A stretch of DNA of 64,000 nt, from contig NZ_JACYVZ010000008.1 of assembly GCF_014857925.1 (NCBI RefSeq), positions 24,567 through 88,566 of the forward strand, given 5' to 3'. Of this stretch, positions 43,904 to 52,984 are shown one piece after another (positions within the stretch are counted from its first letter, which is position 1; each line of letters starts with the position of its first letter). The notes beneath the pieces were generated by a model. That model saw only the letters and a list, made by a program, of their open reading frames with translations. It searched no databases and had not been told where the DNA came from. Source of the DNA: Cysteiniphilum marinum (lineage in GTDB: Bacteria; Pseudomonadota; Gammaproteobacteria; Francisellales; Francisellaceae). The position numbers and the translations under genes are program-made.

Positions 43904-44452
43904 ATGATTGACACAAGTTTAAAAGAGAAAATAGCAAATATTCAGTTATTGGTACTGGATGTAGATGGGGTTTTAAGTGATGGTAAAATTATTCTAGGCA
44001 ATGATGGTAATGAGACTAAGCATTTTGATGTTAAAGATGGCTTAGGTATGCTTTTGTTGCAAAAGTTTGGTGTTAAAGTGGCTGTTATTACTGGAAAGAG
44101 CTCGCAAATTGTCCATAATCGCTTAACCGCTTTAGGTGTCAATGATATCTATCAAGGACAAAAAAATAAAATTAAAGCTTATGAAGAGTTATTAACAAAG
44201 CATCAAATAAGCAAAGAAAATGTCGCCTATATGGGAGATGATTTACCAGATTTGACCTTGATGATAAAATCTGCCGTTTCCTTCGCACCAGCTGATGCGC
44301 TAAGCGCTGTTAAAACGCGTGTTGATTACGTGACCGCACAAAAAGGCGGCTATGGTGCCGTGCGTGAAGTCTGTGATCTGATATTAGAAATCAAAGGGTT
44401 TCTAGATAAAGTGATTGATGATTATATCACTGTTGGTGAGGTTCAAGCTTAA
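43904..44452 (+). CDS. kdsC: 3-deoxy-D-manno-octulosonate-8-phosphate phosphatase
   Basis: HAD-superfamily enzyme that dephosphorylates KDO-8-P on the way to CMP-KDO for LPS. The 182-residue protein has motif I VLDVDGVLSDG (nucleophile D19, acid/base D21), motif II VAVITGKSS, a motif III Lys region and motif IV MGDDLPDL. Length and motif spacing fit the tetrameric cap-less KdsC. The stop overlaps the lptC start (TTAATG), so kdsC, lptC and lptA are translationally coupled, as in most gammaproteobacteria. Confidence 0.94.
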   Translation: MIDTSLKEKIANIQLLVLDVDGVLSDGKIILGNDGNETKHFDVKDGLGMLLLQKFGVKVAVITGKSSQIVHNRLTALGVNDIYQGQKNKIKAYEELLTKHQISKENVAYMGDDLPDLTLMIKSAVSFAPADALSAVKTRVDYVTAQKGGYGAVREVCDLILEIKGFLDKVIDDYITVGEVQA

Positions 44453-45033
44453 TGTTTTTTAGTAAGCGTGTTTTCTTCACAACGATTGGACTTGTTGTTG
44501 TTATTGGTACAAGCGGTTGGTTAGTGGTTAAATCAGCACAAGAGCAAATTAGTCATGGTGATCTGCCAGCACACTTCGTTGAGAATACGGCCAAAGCGAT
44601 TACCTATGAAAAATATGACACGAAAGGTTGGTTAGAGTATACGGCAACCGCAGTTAATGCCACGCGCTTTTATAATCAAGATGCAAAGCTTACAACAGTT
44701 AATGCTACACTGTATTCAAAAGATAAAAAAGACAAGCCTTGGAATATCACTGCCAATTACGCTGATATTACCAATAACAACAATAACATGCATTTATATG
44801 GCAATGTGGTGATGCTGCGTAATGCCAATGGCAAAAACTCACCTGCGATTAAAATTGCGACTGATTCAGTAAATTACGATGATGACAAAGACTATATGGA
44901 TACAGATAAAAAAGTTACGATAAGCCAACCAGGTACACCAAATAATACGATTGGTACAGGCATGAATGGATCACCTAAAAAAGGTGATTTTAAGTTATTG
45001 AAGGATGTAAGAAGTTATTATGCAGGACAGTAA
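44452..45033 (+). CDS. lptC: LPS export ABC transporter periplasmic protein LptC
   Basis: Bitopic inner-membrane protein that passes LPS from LptB2FG to LptA. It has one N-terminal membrane helix (FFTTIGLVVVIGTSGWLVV), then a periplasmic beta-jellyroll with the recognisable YTATAVNATRFYNQDAKL and NITANYADITNNNNNMHLYGNVVM strands. At 193 residues it equals E. coli LptC (191). The start codon overlaps the kdsC stop and its 3' end overlaps lptA by 14 bases. Confidence 0.9.
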   Translation: MFFSKRVFFTTIGLVVVIGTSGWLVVKSAQEQISHGDLPAHFVENTAKAITYEKYDTKGWLEYTATAVNATRFYNQDAKLTTVNATLYSKDKKDKPWNITANYADITNNNNNMHLYGNVVMLRNANGKNSPAIKIATDSVNYDDDKDYMDTDKKVTISQPGTPNNTIGTGMNGSPKKGDFKLLKDVRSYYAGQ

Positions 45034-45844
45034 AAGAGATAAAAAAAGTAAAAGAAATAAGAGTGGGGTAAAACATAGCTTGCTAAAGTATGCATTATGT
45101 AGTGCGACTTCTTTATTTATGCTAGCGCATGCCTTTGCCACTGAACAAAGTGGCTCAATGGATGCCGCTAACATGTTTGGTAAAAATGCTAGCAGTGATG
45201 GTCAGATTACCATTTGTAGTGACAGCTTATCTTATAGTCAGAATGCGCACAAGATCATTTATCAAGGCAATGTGCTTGTCATGCAAACTAAAGATGCAAA
45301 TATTCAATGCAGTGGTTATAGCGTTCCGAATGAAAATAGTAAGTGGCCGGTATATCAATTTCCCAATCCAAAGGAAGCTGATGGTAAAGTGGATTACACA
45401 AAAGTGCAAAAAGCAGCATTAGACTATGCTAAGGACGTTTGTAAAAAGCAAAATGGCTGTCGTTTTTTAACAGGACAGAAGCTGACGATTTTATTTGATG
45501 ATCAAAATAAGCAAGTCAAAGACGTTGTATTAACGGCTAATACACCTTACATTGCTAAGTTCTATTCTTTGCCGTTTCCAAAGCAGGCGCAAAATAATAA
45601 AAACAAAAATAATGGTGATGGTTCAGATCAGCAAACGGTATATGCTGAAGGTAGACAAATGAACTTTAATATGCTCAACAGTACGCTAACTATACAAGAT
45701 AAGGCCTATGTTGATCGCGCAGGTAATCGCTTCTCCGGAGATAAGGTGCTTTATGATACTAAAAATGGTCTAGTGACGGTGCCAAATACGGGGCAAAGAG
45801 CAACAGTTATTTTAAATAACTTAAATAGTGAAAATAGTAAGTAG
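45020..45844 (+). CDS. lptA: LPS transport periplasmic protein LptA
   Basis: Forms the periplasmic LPS bridge. A basic N-region of about 22 residues precedes a signal segment (LLKYALCSATSLFMLAHAFA). The OstA-type jellyroll begins ITICSDSLSYSQNAHKIIYQGNVLV and ends in AYVDRAGNRFSGDKVLYDTKNGLV. At 274 residues it is much longer than E. coli LptA (185). The extra length is mostly an insertion of about 60 residues after NIQCSGYS, containing CKKQNGC, and an Asn/Lys-rich stretch before the last strands. lptB, which usually follows, is absent. Confidence 0.88.
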   Translation: MQDSKRDKKSKRNKSGVKHSLLKYALCSATSLFMLAHAFATEQSGSMDAANMFGKNASSDGQITICSDSLSYSQNAHKIIYQGNVLVMQTKDANIQCSGYSVPNENSKWPVYQFPNPKEADGKVDYTKVQKAALDYAKDVCKKQNGCRFLTGQKLTILFDDQNKQVKDVVLTANTPYIAKFYSLPFPKQAQNNKNKNNGDGSDQQTVYAEGRQMNFNMLNSTLTIQDKAYVDRAGNRFSGDKVLYDTKNGLVTVPNTGQRATVILNNLNSENSK

Positions 45845-45853
45845 GTTGTTAGC

Positions 45854-46294
45854 ATGAGTATTGGCGTAGTCAGTGCCGTTATTATCATTGTCATCGCGAT
45901 CTTGATCTGGCGTAACTCAATGAAAGCAAGAGAGCATGCGGTTTATATGGCAGTTAAAACAGCAAAGCAATGGGATGTTCAGTTGTTAGATGATACTGTG
46001 TGTCTCACAAAGATGCGTTTATCGCGCCAAAGCAATATCGGTAGCATGTGTTTATTTCGCGAATATGCGTTTGAGTATAGCTATGATGGTGTCGATCGCT
46101 ATAAGGCTTTTTTGCAGTTTAACGGTAACCAGTTTTTGCAGGTTATATCAAATGATCAAAAGATCAGCTTCAAAGAGATACAAGGCGAAAACGCTACTCA
46201 TAATAAAGAGATGTACACTAATAATATTATTGACTTAAGTGCTTATCGCACAGAAGATAAAAAATCTCCCAATAAAGATAATGACAAGGAGTAG
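45854..46294 (+). CDS. DUF3301 domain-containing membrane-anchored protein
   Basis: A 146-residue protein with one N-terminal membrane helix (SVVSA-type, VVSAVIIIVIAILIW) and a cytosolic or periplasmic domain containing the DUF3301 hallmarks: KTAKQWDVQLLDDTVCLTKM and FREYAFEYSYDGVDRYKAFL. The family has no established function and occurs in gammaproteobacteria. It lies nine bases after lptA and eight bases before the GST gene, so it belongs to the LPS operon by position. Confidence 0.82.
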   Translation: MSIGVVSAVIIIVIAILIWRNSMKAREHAVYMAVKTAKQWDVQLLDDTVCLTKMRLSRQSNIGSMCLFREYAFEYSYDGVDRYKAFLQFNGNQFLQVISNDQKISFKEIQGENATHNKEMYTNNIIDLSAYRTEDKKSPNKDNDKE

Positions 46295-46301
46295 TGAACT
46301 G

Positions 46302-47009
46302 ATGATTGAATTACATCAATTTCCTAAATTAGGTGATGTGCCAAACTCCAGTCCTTTTTGTATGAAATTAGAAAGCTATTTGATTGCACAAAAAGTGTCA
46401 TATCAAAACTTTTATAGTGCGGATTTACGTCGCTCACCAACGGGAAAAATGCCATATATTAAAAAGCAAGGTAAGTTTTATAGCGACAGTAGTTTTATTA
46501 TTGATCTATTGGAGAAAGAAAGTAGCACACCAATGCAGCAAAACCTAACTGCTTTAGAAAAGTCACAAACCTTGGCATATCAGAGGTTATGTGAAGAGCA
46601 TTTATATTGGGCTTTGGTTTATAGTCGTTGGGTTGATGTTTCTACTGATAATAACTGGCGCAACATAGTACAAGAAGGAACAAAACTGCCTAAATTATTG
46701 TTTGGCATGATTTTTAAAGTCATGAGCAAAAATGCGTCTAGGCAAACCTATGAACAAGGATTAGGGCGCTTGACCAAAGCACAAATCTATCAAAAAGCAG
46801 ATGAAGATTTATGTGCATTGTCTAATTTTTTAGGTCAAAAAACCTATTTTTTTAATGAGTCACCAAGCTTACTAGATCATATTGTTTATGCTGTTGTTGC
46901 TAATATTGAGCACACCCCTTGGCAAAGCCAGTTAAAGCAACAACTCACAAAGTATCCTAATCTACAAGCGCATAGTGCGCGTATGCTTAAGCAGGTTTTC
47001 GGTAAATAA
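46302..47009 (+). CDS. Glutathione S-transferase family protein
   Basis: A 235-residue protein with a thioredoxin-like N-terminal domain (NSSPFCMKLESYLIAQKV, then GKMPYIKKQG with the cis-Pro and DSSFIIDLLEKE) and an all-helical C-terminal domain. This pattern resembles the failed axon connections/metaxin-like branch of GSTs that is common in Proteobacteria. The start ATG 46302 lies after AAGGAG of the preceding gene's end; the longer in-frame start at 46239 would overlap that gene. Substrate unknown. Confidence 0.8.
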   Translation: MIELHQFPKLGDVPNSSPFCMKLESYLIAQKVSYQNFYSADLRRSPTGKMPYIKKQGKFYSDSSFIIDLLEKESSTPMQQNLTALEKSQTLAYQRLCEEHLYWALVYSRWVDVSTDNNWRNIVQEGTKLPKLLFGMIFKVMSKNASRQTYEQGLGRLTKAQIYQKADEDLCALSNFLGQKTYFFNESPSLLDHIVYAVVANIEHTPWQSQLKQQLTKYPNLQAHSARMLKQVFGK

Positions 47010-47063
47010 ACATAAGTAAAAGAAAAAACATAAAAAACACAAAAAATAGGTAAAAACAAAACC

Positions 47064-48020
47064 ATGTCACACAATATCAAAACCTTATTGCAACAACCTA
47101 AAGCTGAATTACACATGCATCTTGAGGGGAGTCTTGAGCCTGAGATGATGCTGAATTTGGCGCAGAAAAATGGTGTTAATCTAAAGTACAAAAATTTAGC
47201 AGAAATCAAAAAAGCATATAACTTTAATAATCTGCAAGAATTCTTAGATCTATATTATCAAGGTATGTCTGTACTTCAAACCGCTGATGATTTTTATGAT
47301 TTAACCTATGCCTATTTGCTTAAATCACAACAAGATCATGTGACACATACTGAGATTTTTATCGATCCACAAGCGCATTTATCGCGCGGCATTTCACTTT
47401 CAACTCTTTTTGATGGGGTTAATCGTGCCGTCAAAAAAGCGCAAACTGAGCTAAACATAGATACACAATTAATTATGTGTTTTTTGCGTCATTTATCAGA
47501 AAAAGATGCTTTAAACACCTTTGATCAACTGATGGCGTATCGTGATAATTTCATTGGTATTGGTTTGGATAGCTCAGAGCTTGGCAATCCACCAGAGAAA
47601 TTTAAAAATCTCTTTGAATTAGCACGTAAAGAGAAGCTTCACTTAGTTGCTCACGCTGGTGAAGAGGGGCCTGATGAGTATGTTTGGCAGGCCTTAGATA
47701 TCCTAGGGGTTGAACGCATTGATCATGGTAATGCGATCTTAACTGATGATGTATTAATGAAACGTATTGCAAAAGATAATATCGCACTTACGATGTGCCC
47801 ATTATCAAACAAAGCTTTAAAAGTAGTACCAAACTTGGTCGATCATCCGGCGCAAATTCTATTAGATAAAGGCATCAAAGTAACGATTAACTCCGATGAT
47901 CCGGCATATTTCGGTGGTTATGTTAATCAAAACTATATTGAACTGATTGAAGGTTTAAAGCTAGACACCGCGGAAATTCAGCAGTTAATTGATAACAGCC
48001 TGACTGCTCGGTTTGTTTAA
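47064..48020 (+). CDS. Adenine/adenosine deaminase
   Basis: Zinc-dependent amidohydrolase-fold purine deaminase of 318 residues. Metal ligands and active-site residues lie in ELHMHLEGSLEPEM, AHAGEEGP, RIDHGNAI and TINSDDPAYFGGYVNQNY. The short length and the DPAYFGGY signature favour the adenine deaminase subgroup (yeast Aah1-like) over true adenosine deaminase; databases often label both as Add. Function is purine salvage. It follows the GST gene after 54 AT-rich bases with a possible own start region and precedes pheA by 23 bases. Confidence 0.87.
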   Translation: MSHNIKTLLQQPKAELHMHLEGSLEPEMMLNLAQKNGVNLKYKNLAEIKKAYNFNNLQEFLDLYYQGMSVLQTADDFYDLTYAYLLKSQQDHVTHTEIFIDPQAHLSRGISLSTLFDGVNRAVKKAQTELNIDTQLIMCFLRHLSEKDALNTFDQLMAYRDNFIGIGLDSSELGNPPEKFKNLFELARKEKLHLVAHAGEEGPDEYVWQALDILGVERIDHGNAILTDDVLMKRIAKDNIALTMCPLSNKALKVVPNLVDHPAQILLDKGIKVTINSDDPAYFGGYVNQNYIELIEGLKLDTAEIQQLIDNSLTARFV

Positions 48021-48043
48021 GCATTATTACAAAGGGGGTTAGT

Positions 48044-48928
48044 ATGAGCTTAGTTATATCTTTCCAAGGGGAAAAGGGTGCTTATTCAGAACAGGCGATT
48101 CATAAGTTTTATCAAGCACAAGATAAGCAAAATAAACTAAATAAACAAAATCAGCAGAGTGAGCAAAGTGCGATTAAAACTTTAGCCTGTGGCTCATTTG
48201 CTGAAGCACTCGAGATGGTTGCTGAGAAAAAAGCTGACTTTGCGATGATACCCGTGGAGAACTCAATTGCCGGTAGTGTGATTCCAGCCTATGATGAGCT
48301 GATTAAATACAATCTACGCATTCAGCATGAAGTCATTTTGAAGGTTGAGCATTGTTTGATGATTCACCCTAATGCAGATATTGATAATATCGAGTTGGTT
48401 CGTTCACATCCACAAGCCTTGGCACAGTGTCAGAACAATATTGAGCGTATGCAGTTATCCCCTAAGAGTTTTGTTGATACCGCAGGAGCTGCTAAATACA
48501 TTGCTGAAAAGGAGGTTCTAACGCAAGCGGCGATTGCCAGTAAGTTAGCTGCGAAAACCTATTCGTTAAAAGTCATTAAAGAGCACTTTGAAGATGAACC
48601 GTTTAACTTCACGCGATTTTTCTTGTTGGGACGTGACGAGCTAAATATACCGTATGAAAAAGATCAATTGTATAAATCATCAATTATCTTTACAACATTG
48701 CATAAACCTAATGCATTAGTACAAGTACTTGCTTGTTTATCAGAGCACAATATCAATATGTGTAAGATTGAATCTAGACCATCACGCTCGCGTGCTTGGG
48801 ATTATAGTTTTTTTGTGGATTTTGAAGGTCATGAAGAACAGCCAAATGTACAAGCTGCCTTATTAGCAATTTTAAAGAAGACTTCGTTTTTGAAGAACTT
48901 AGGATGCTATCAATCGATCACGCTGTAA
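48044..48928 (+). CDS. pheA: Prephenate dehydratase
   Basis: Converts prephenate to phenylpyruvate in phenylalanine synthesis. This is the monofunctional type (294 residues), with no chorismate mutase domain. The catalytic domain shows ISFQGEKGAYSEQAI, MIPVENSIAGSVIPAYD and the FNFTRFFLLGRDE motif with the conserved Thr-Arg-Phe. The C-terminal ACT domain (NALVQVLACLSEHNINMCKIESRPSR) binds phenylalanine for feedback inhibition. A good SD (AAAGGGGG) precedes the ATG. Confidence 0.94.
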   Translation: MSLVISFQGEKGAYSEQAIHKFYQAQDKQNKLNKQNQQSEQSAIKTLACGSFAEALEMVAEKKADFAMIPVENSIAGSVIPAYDELIKYNLRIQHEVILKVEHCLMIHPNADIDNIELVRSHPQALAQCQNNIERMQLSPKSFVDTAGAAKYIAEKEVLTQAAIASKLAAKTYSLKVIKEHFEDEPFNFTRFFLLGRDELNIPYEKDQLYKSSIIFTTLHKPNALVQVLACLSEHNINMCKIESRPSRSRAWDYSFFVDFEGHEEQPNVQAALLAILKKTSFLKNLGCYQSITL

Positions 48929-49030
48929 ATCTTAAAAATTCACACGTATTTGCGATCATGAAATACTATAAAAAGCACGATAATTTGTATACAATCGTTT
49001 GTCATTGAATCTTACAAATAGGTAATTCCT

Positions 49031-50122
49031 TTGATTAAGTACTTAAGGCAGTGGTATCACAAGAAATTTGATAGCAATGAACCTGCCGTCTTTATAGTCG
49101 TAACGGTCATTGCGGTACTCATTATTAACTTTTTTGGTGATCTTTTAGCACCAATTTTAGCCGGTGTTGTCATTGCATATTTATTAGAAGCCATTGTTTC
49201 TTTTTTGTCAAAAAAATTAAAGTTAAATCGCAATTTGTCTGTTTATATCGTTTTCTTAATTTTTATTGCGTTAGTGATTATGTTGTTACTATTTGTGCTT
49301 CCAGCCCTAATGCATCAAGCGGGACAATTCGTACAAAGCATTCCACAGCAGATTAATAATCTACATGCAAGTTTATTGGAATTATCTAAAAAATACCCAA
49401 CGATCATTACACCTGAACAAATCAAAGATGCAGTAAATACGATCTCAAATATTAAAATGGATAAAATTGCCGGTATTGGTCAATATCTACTTAAATTTTC
49501 TTTAGCATCGCTATCAAGCATATTTACTTGGTTGGTCTACTTATTTATCGTGCCATTGTTAGCATTTTTCTTTTTGAAAGACAAAGATCGTATTGGTAAA
49601 TGGTTTGTCAATATGCTGCCTAAAGAGCGTGGTGCACTCGAAGAAGTATGGGCAGATGTGCGTCCACAATTGGGTAATTATGTCAAAGGCAAAACAATTG
49701 AGTGTTTGATTGTTACCGTCGTTACCTATATTGGTTTTATCGTTTTTGGTTTGAATTACTCACTACTATTGGCTATTTGTGTGGGGCTTTCGGTATTTAT
49801 TCCTTATATCGGGATGGTGATTGTTACTATTCCTGTGGTACTTATTGGAATCAGTCAATTTGGCTTTAGCTCCGAGCTTTTTTATATGCTTTTGGTTTAT
49901 TTGACCATTCAAGGTTTGGATGGCAACTTATTGGTGCCGTTATTATATTCTGAGGCGTTGAGCCTTCATCCGGTGGCAGTTATTGCTGCTGTTCTTATCT
50001 TCGGTGGCATATGGGGCTTTTGGGGGTTATTTTTTGCGATTCCATTGGCAGCACTTATCAATTCTGGTGTTAAGATGTGGACTCGACGCAATATTAATAA
50101 TAAAAATCTTAAGGAAGCCTAA
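49031..50122 (+). CDS. AI-2E family transporter (PerM-like permease)
   Basis: A 363-residue polytopic membrane protein with about seven to eight helices. Family features include the early FFGDLLAPILAGVVIAYLLE, the long central amphipathic stretch, the FFLKDKDRI loop, and the late EALSLHPVAVIAAVLIFGGIWGFWGLFFAIPLAA segment. Members export diverse small molecules or ions; the substrate is unknown. The best start is TTG 49031, with AGGTAA upstream. The stop overlaps the recJ start by one base, so the pair is coupled. Confidence 0.88.
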   Translation: MIKYLRQWYHKKFDSNEPAVFIVVTVIAVLIINFFGDLLAPILAGVVIAYLLEAIVSFLSKKLKLNRNLSVYIVFLIFIALVIMLLLFVLPALMHQAGQFVQSIPQQINNLHASLLELSKKYPTIITPEQIKDAVNTISNIKMDKIAGIGQYLLKFSLASLSSIFTWLVYLFIVPLLAFFFLKDKDRIGKWFVNMLPKERGALEEVWADVRPQLGNYVKGKTIECLIVTVVTYIGFIVFGLNYSLLLAICVGLSVFIPYIGMVIVTIPVVLIGISQFGFSSELFYMLLVYLTIQGLDGNLLVPLLYSEALSLHPVAVIAAVLIFGGIWGFWGLFFAIPLAALINSGVKMWTRRNINNKNLKEA

Positions 50123-51927
50123 TGGCTGAAGTGAGGTTCAAAGAGAGGTTAAAGCGTCCAGAGGTTATCATTCAACAGCGTCCTTTTCATCGCAAAGTGC
50201 ATCAAGTATTGCTTGACAATAAGGTGGATAGCTTTATTGCGAGCATTATCGCGCGACGCATTGATGATCCTGAGCATGCTCTAAAGTTTGCTCACTTAAA
50301 GCTTAAGTTTCTCACCTCGCCACATTTATTAAAAGATGCGACAAAGGCGGCAAAGCGTATTATTCAAGCACTAGAACGTGGTGAAGTCATTGGACTTGAA
50401 ACTGATCATGACTGTGATGGACAAACATCACATGCAATTTTGCATGTTGCATTGACTCATATTTTTAACCATCCAGCGAATAAAATTCGCTCATATATTG
50501 GGCATAGAATGGCAGAGGGATATGGCTTATCTGATAAACTTGCACAACGTATTTTAGATGATGATACGCGTCCATCATTGGTAATCACTGCTGATAATGG
50601 CTCAACCGATGAAGCGCGTATTGCATTATTAAAGTCACAAAATATCGATGTGATTGTCACTGATCATCATGCGATTCCTGAAGAAGGCGTGCCGCAAAGT
50701 GCTTATGCTGTGTTAAACCCAACACAAAAGGGTTGTGAGTATAATGACCCCTTTATTGCCGGATGCATGGTAGCTTGGTTATTGATGGCGGAGGCCAGAA
50801 GACTATTATTGCTTGAAGGAAAAACGATCAATAATGATTGCCAGTTAACGGATCTACTTGATTTCGTTGCTGTTGGCACAGTTGCTGACTGTGTCTCTAT
50901 GGCAAAGAGTATAAATAATCGCGTTGTGGCTTATTATGGTATGCACAAAATTTCACAGTTAACACGTAGCTGTTGGCGTAGTTTTAGTGATCATTTTCAT
51001 CACAAAGTCGATAGTGAATTTTTAGGGTTTGTCATAGCACCTTTACTCAATAGCGATGGACGCATGTCTGACGCCTTAAGCTCGGTGAGTTTCTTATTAA
51101 ACGAGGATCATCAAAAAACCAAGCAATGGGTTGAGTTCTTACAGCAGCAGAACAATCATCGCAAAGCCATTCAAAAAGAAATGACTGCTAAAGCAATGAG
51201 TGAAGCCTCAAAGCAATATGCAAAGGGTGCCTCAAGTATTTGTGTCTATCTTGATGATGGGCATGCTGGCGTGCATGGCATTTCAGCAAGCCGCATTAAA
51301 GATAACTTCGGACTGCCCACTATTTTATTCTCACCTAAGCAAGGGGAAGATGATATTATCACGGGATCTGCACGTAGTATTGATGGTTTAAATATTAAAG
51401 CCGTATTAGATCTTATTTATCAAAATACGACAGGTATTCTGATCAAATATGGTGGACATACCGGAGCTGCGGGATTAACCATTTACAAAGATAAATTTGT
51501 AGAATTTTCTCAAAGCTTCAATGATTACTGTCAAAAAGCAATTACTGAGCATAATATTACTGCCACACCAATTATTTATTGTGATGGTGAGTTAACTGCC
51601 GAGGAGTTCACACTTAAACATGTTGAAAAATTTGCTTTGCTTGAGCCGTATGGTCGCGAGTTTGAAGCGCCTGTTTTTTGTAATAAAGCAAGTATTTATA
51701 GTTTTAAATGGGTGGGTAAAGAAAGCCAGCATCTACAATTAATGCTTACCATTCATGGTAAGAACCTTAAAAGCATTTGGTTTTTTGCCGATGAGTATTT
51801 AGATGATGCTGATATTCAAGTCGGTGAAGAGGTTCAAGTGGCATATCGCTTATCGAAAGAGCACTTTAATGGTCAGACGTATGTTAGCCTTAAAATTGTT
51901 TATTTATCAGCGATTCAATCTAAATAA
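50122..51927 (+). CDS. recJ: Single-stranded-DNA-specific exonuclease RecJ (DHH family)
   Basis: 5'-3' single-strand exonuclease in recombination and repair. The 601-residue length matches RecJ (E. coli 577). Motif I reads ETDHDCDGQTSHA (D95, D97 and D99) rather than the common DYDADG, keeping the metal-binding aspartates. Motif III is TDHHAIPE (181-188). The DHHA1 region (HAGVHGISASRIKD and KYGGHTGAAGLTI) and an OB-like C-terminal domain follow. The divergent motif I leaves a small chance of a RecJ-like phosphoesterase with another role. Confidence 0.85.
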   Translation: MAEVRFKERLKRPEVIIQQRPFHRKVHQVLLDNKVDSFIASIIARRIDDPEHALKFAHLKLKFLTSPHLLKDATKAAKRIIQALERGEVIGLETDHDCDGQTSHAILHVALTHIFNHPANKIRSYIGHRMAEGYGLSDKLAQRILDDDTRPSLVITADNGSTDEARIALLKSQNIDVIVTDHHAIPEEGVPQSAYAVLNPTQKGCEYNDPFIAGCMVAWLLMAEARRLLLLEGKTINNDCQLTDLLDFVAVGTVADCVSMAKSINNRVVAYYGMHKISQLTRSCWRSFSDHFHHKVDSEFLGFVIAPLLNSDGRMSDALSSVSFLLNEDHQKTKQWVEFLQQQNNHRKAIQKEMTAKAMSEASKQYAKGASSICVYLDDGHAGVHGISASRIKDNFGLPTILFSPKQGEDDIITGSARSIDGLNIKAVLDLIYQNTTGILIKYGGHTGAAGLTIYKDKFVEFSQSFNDYCQKAITEHNITATPIIYCDGELTAEEFTLKHVEKFALLEPYGREFEAPVFCNKASIYSFKWVGKESQHLQLMLTIHGKNLKSIWFFADEYLDDADIQVGEEVQVAYRLSKEHFNGQTYVSLKIVYLSAIQSK

Positions 51928-51992
51928 TTTAGCGATATAGAGATGAATAACTTGCATTTTTGGACTCTAATGAATACACTTAGGAGCAACAT

Positions 51993-52040
51993 AGCCGCTA
52001 TGCCTCTGATTCAAGCACACTTTAGCGGCTTTTGCGTTTT
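51993..52040 (+). terminator. Possible intrinsic terminator after recJ
   Basis: AGCCGCTA (51993-52000) pairs perfectly with TAGCGGCT (52023-52030), followed by TTTGCGTTTT. The loop of 22 bases is long for a terminator, so efficiency is doubtful. It separates recJ from the Abi gene. Confidence 0.4.
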
Positions 52041-52051
52041 AAGGGACAAAC

Positions 52052-52984
52052 ATGGAATTTATTAAACCTGCGCTATCACTTGAGCAACAACTTGATCTAC
52101 TCATAGAGAGAGGACTTATTGTTGATAACATTAATCGAGCCAAACGCTATCTAGAGCACATTGGTTATTATCGCTTATCAGCATATATGATTCCTTATTA
52201 TGAAAACAAGGTTAGACATTACTTCACTGAAAACACTCAATTTGATGATATCTTAAATTTATACATATTTGATCGTAAGTTGCGACTATTGCTGCTAGAG
52301 GCTATTGAACGAATAGAAATATCATTTAGAAGTCAGGTCACAAATAGTTTTGCAAATCAGCTAAATGCACATGCTTATCTTGAGTCAATTCATTTTGATA
52401 CACGATACAAACACGAATGGTTGGTTGAGAAGATTGAAAATGAAATGAAAAAAAGCAAAGAATCATTTATTGTTCACTATAAAGAAAAATATAACACACC
52501 TCAATTACCCCCTGTATGGATGGCTATCCACCTACTCAGCTTTAAAGAACTGGTGTTGATGTATCAACATATAAGAAATAAAATTGTCAAACAAAGCGTT
52601 GCAAATAATTATGGTTTACAGGAGCCTGTATTAACCTCATGGATTCGAGCATTGTCTGATTTGCGTAATTTATGCGCTCATCACAGTCGTATTTGGAATA
52701 GAAATTTTGGTTCCAAGCCAGTGATTCCTAAAACATTACCATCCAAATGGTTAAGAACATTTCCTGAGTTGATTGATATTGGTAATAATCATAAAATTAG
52801 CCCCCGAAACAGTCTATTTTTTCATATTGTAATTATTTGGTACTTTTTATCTAAAATGAATCAAAATTCAACTTGGTTAGAGCGATTAGTTAAGTTATGT
52901 AAAGAGTATAAAATTGATATGACTTACCTAGGTTTTCCGCAAAATTGGCATCAAGATGCTTTTTGGAGAAAAAACAGTGAGTAA
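52052..52984 (+). CDS. Abi family protein (AbiD/AbiF-like, HEPN ribonuclease type)
   Basis: A 310-residue Abi_2 family protein, implicated in abortive infection against phages. The N-terminus (SLEQQLDLLIERGL, YLEHIGYYRLSAYM) and FDRKLRLLLLEAIERIEISFRS are family hallmarks. The HEPN catalytic motif R-x4-H is intact as RNLCAHH (R205, H210), which predicts RNase activity against host or phage RNA upon infection. No toxin-antidote partner is visible; it stands alone apart from the start of dinG, which overlaps its last eight bases. Its function as phage defence is inferred from the family. Confidence 0.87.
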   Translation: MEFIKPALSLEQQLDLLIERGLIVDNINRAKRYLEHIGYYRLSAYMIPYYENKVRHYFTENTQFDDILNLYIFDRKLRLLLLEAIERIEISFRSQVTNSFANQLNAHAYLESIHFDTRYKHEWLVEKIENEMKKSKESFIVHYKEKYNTPQLPPVWMAIHLLSFKELVLMYQHIRNKIVKQSVANNYGLQEPVLTSWIRALSDLRNLCAHHSRIWNRNFGSKPVIPKTLPSKWLRTFPELIDIGNNHKISPRNSLFFHIVIIWYFLSKMNQNSTWLERLVKLCKEYKIDMTYLGFPQNWHQDAFWRKNSE

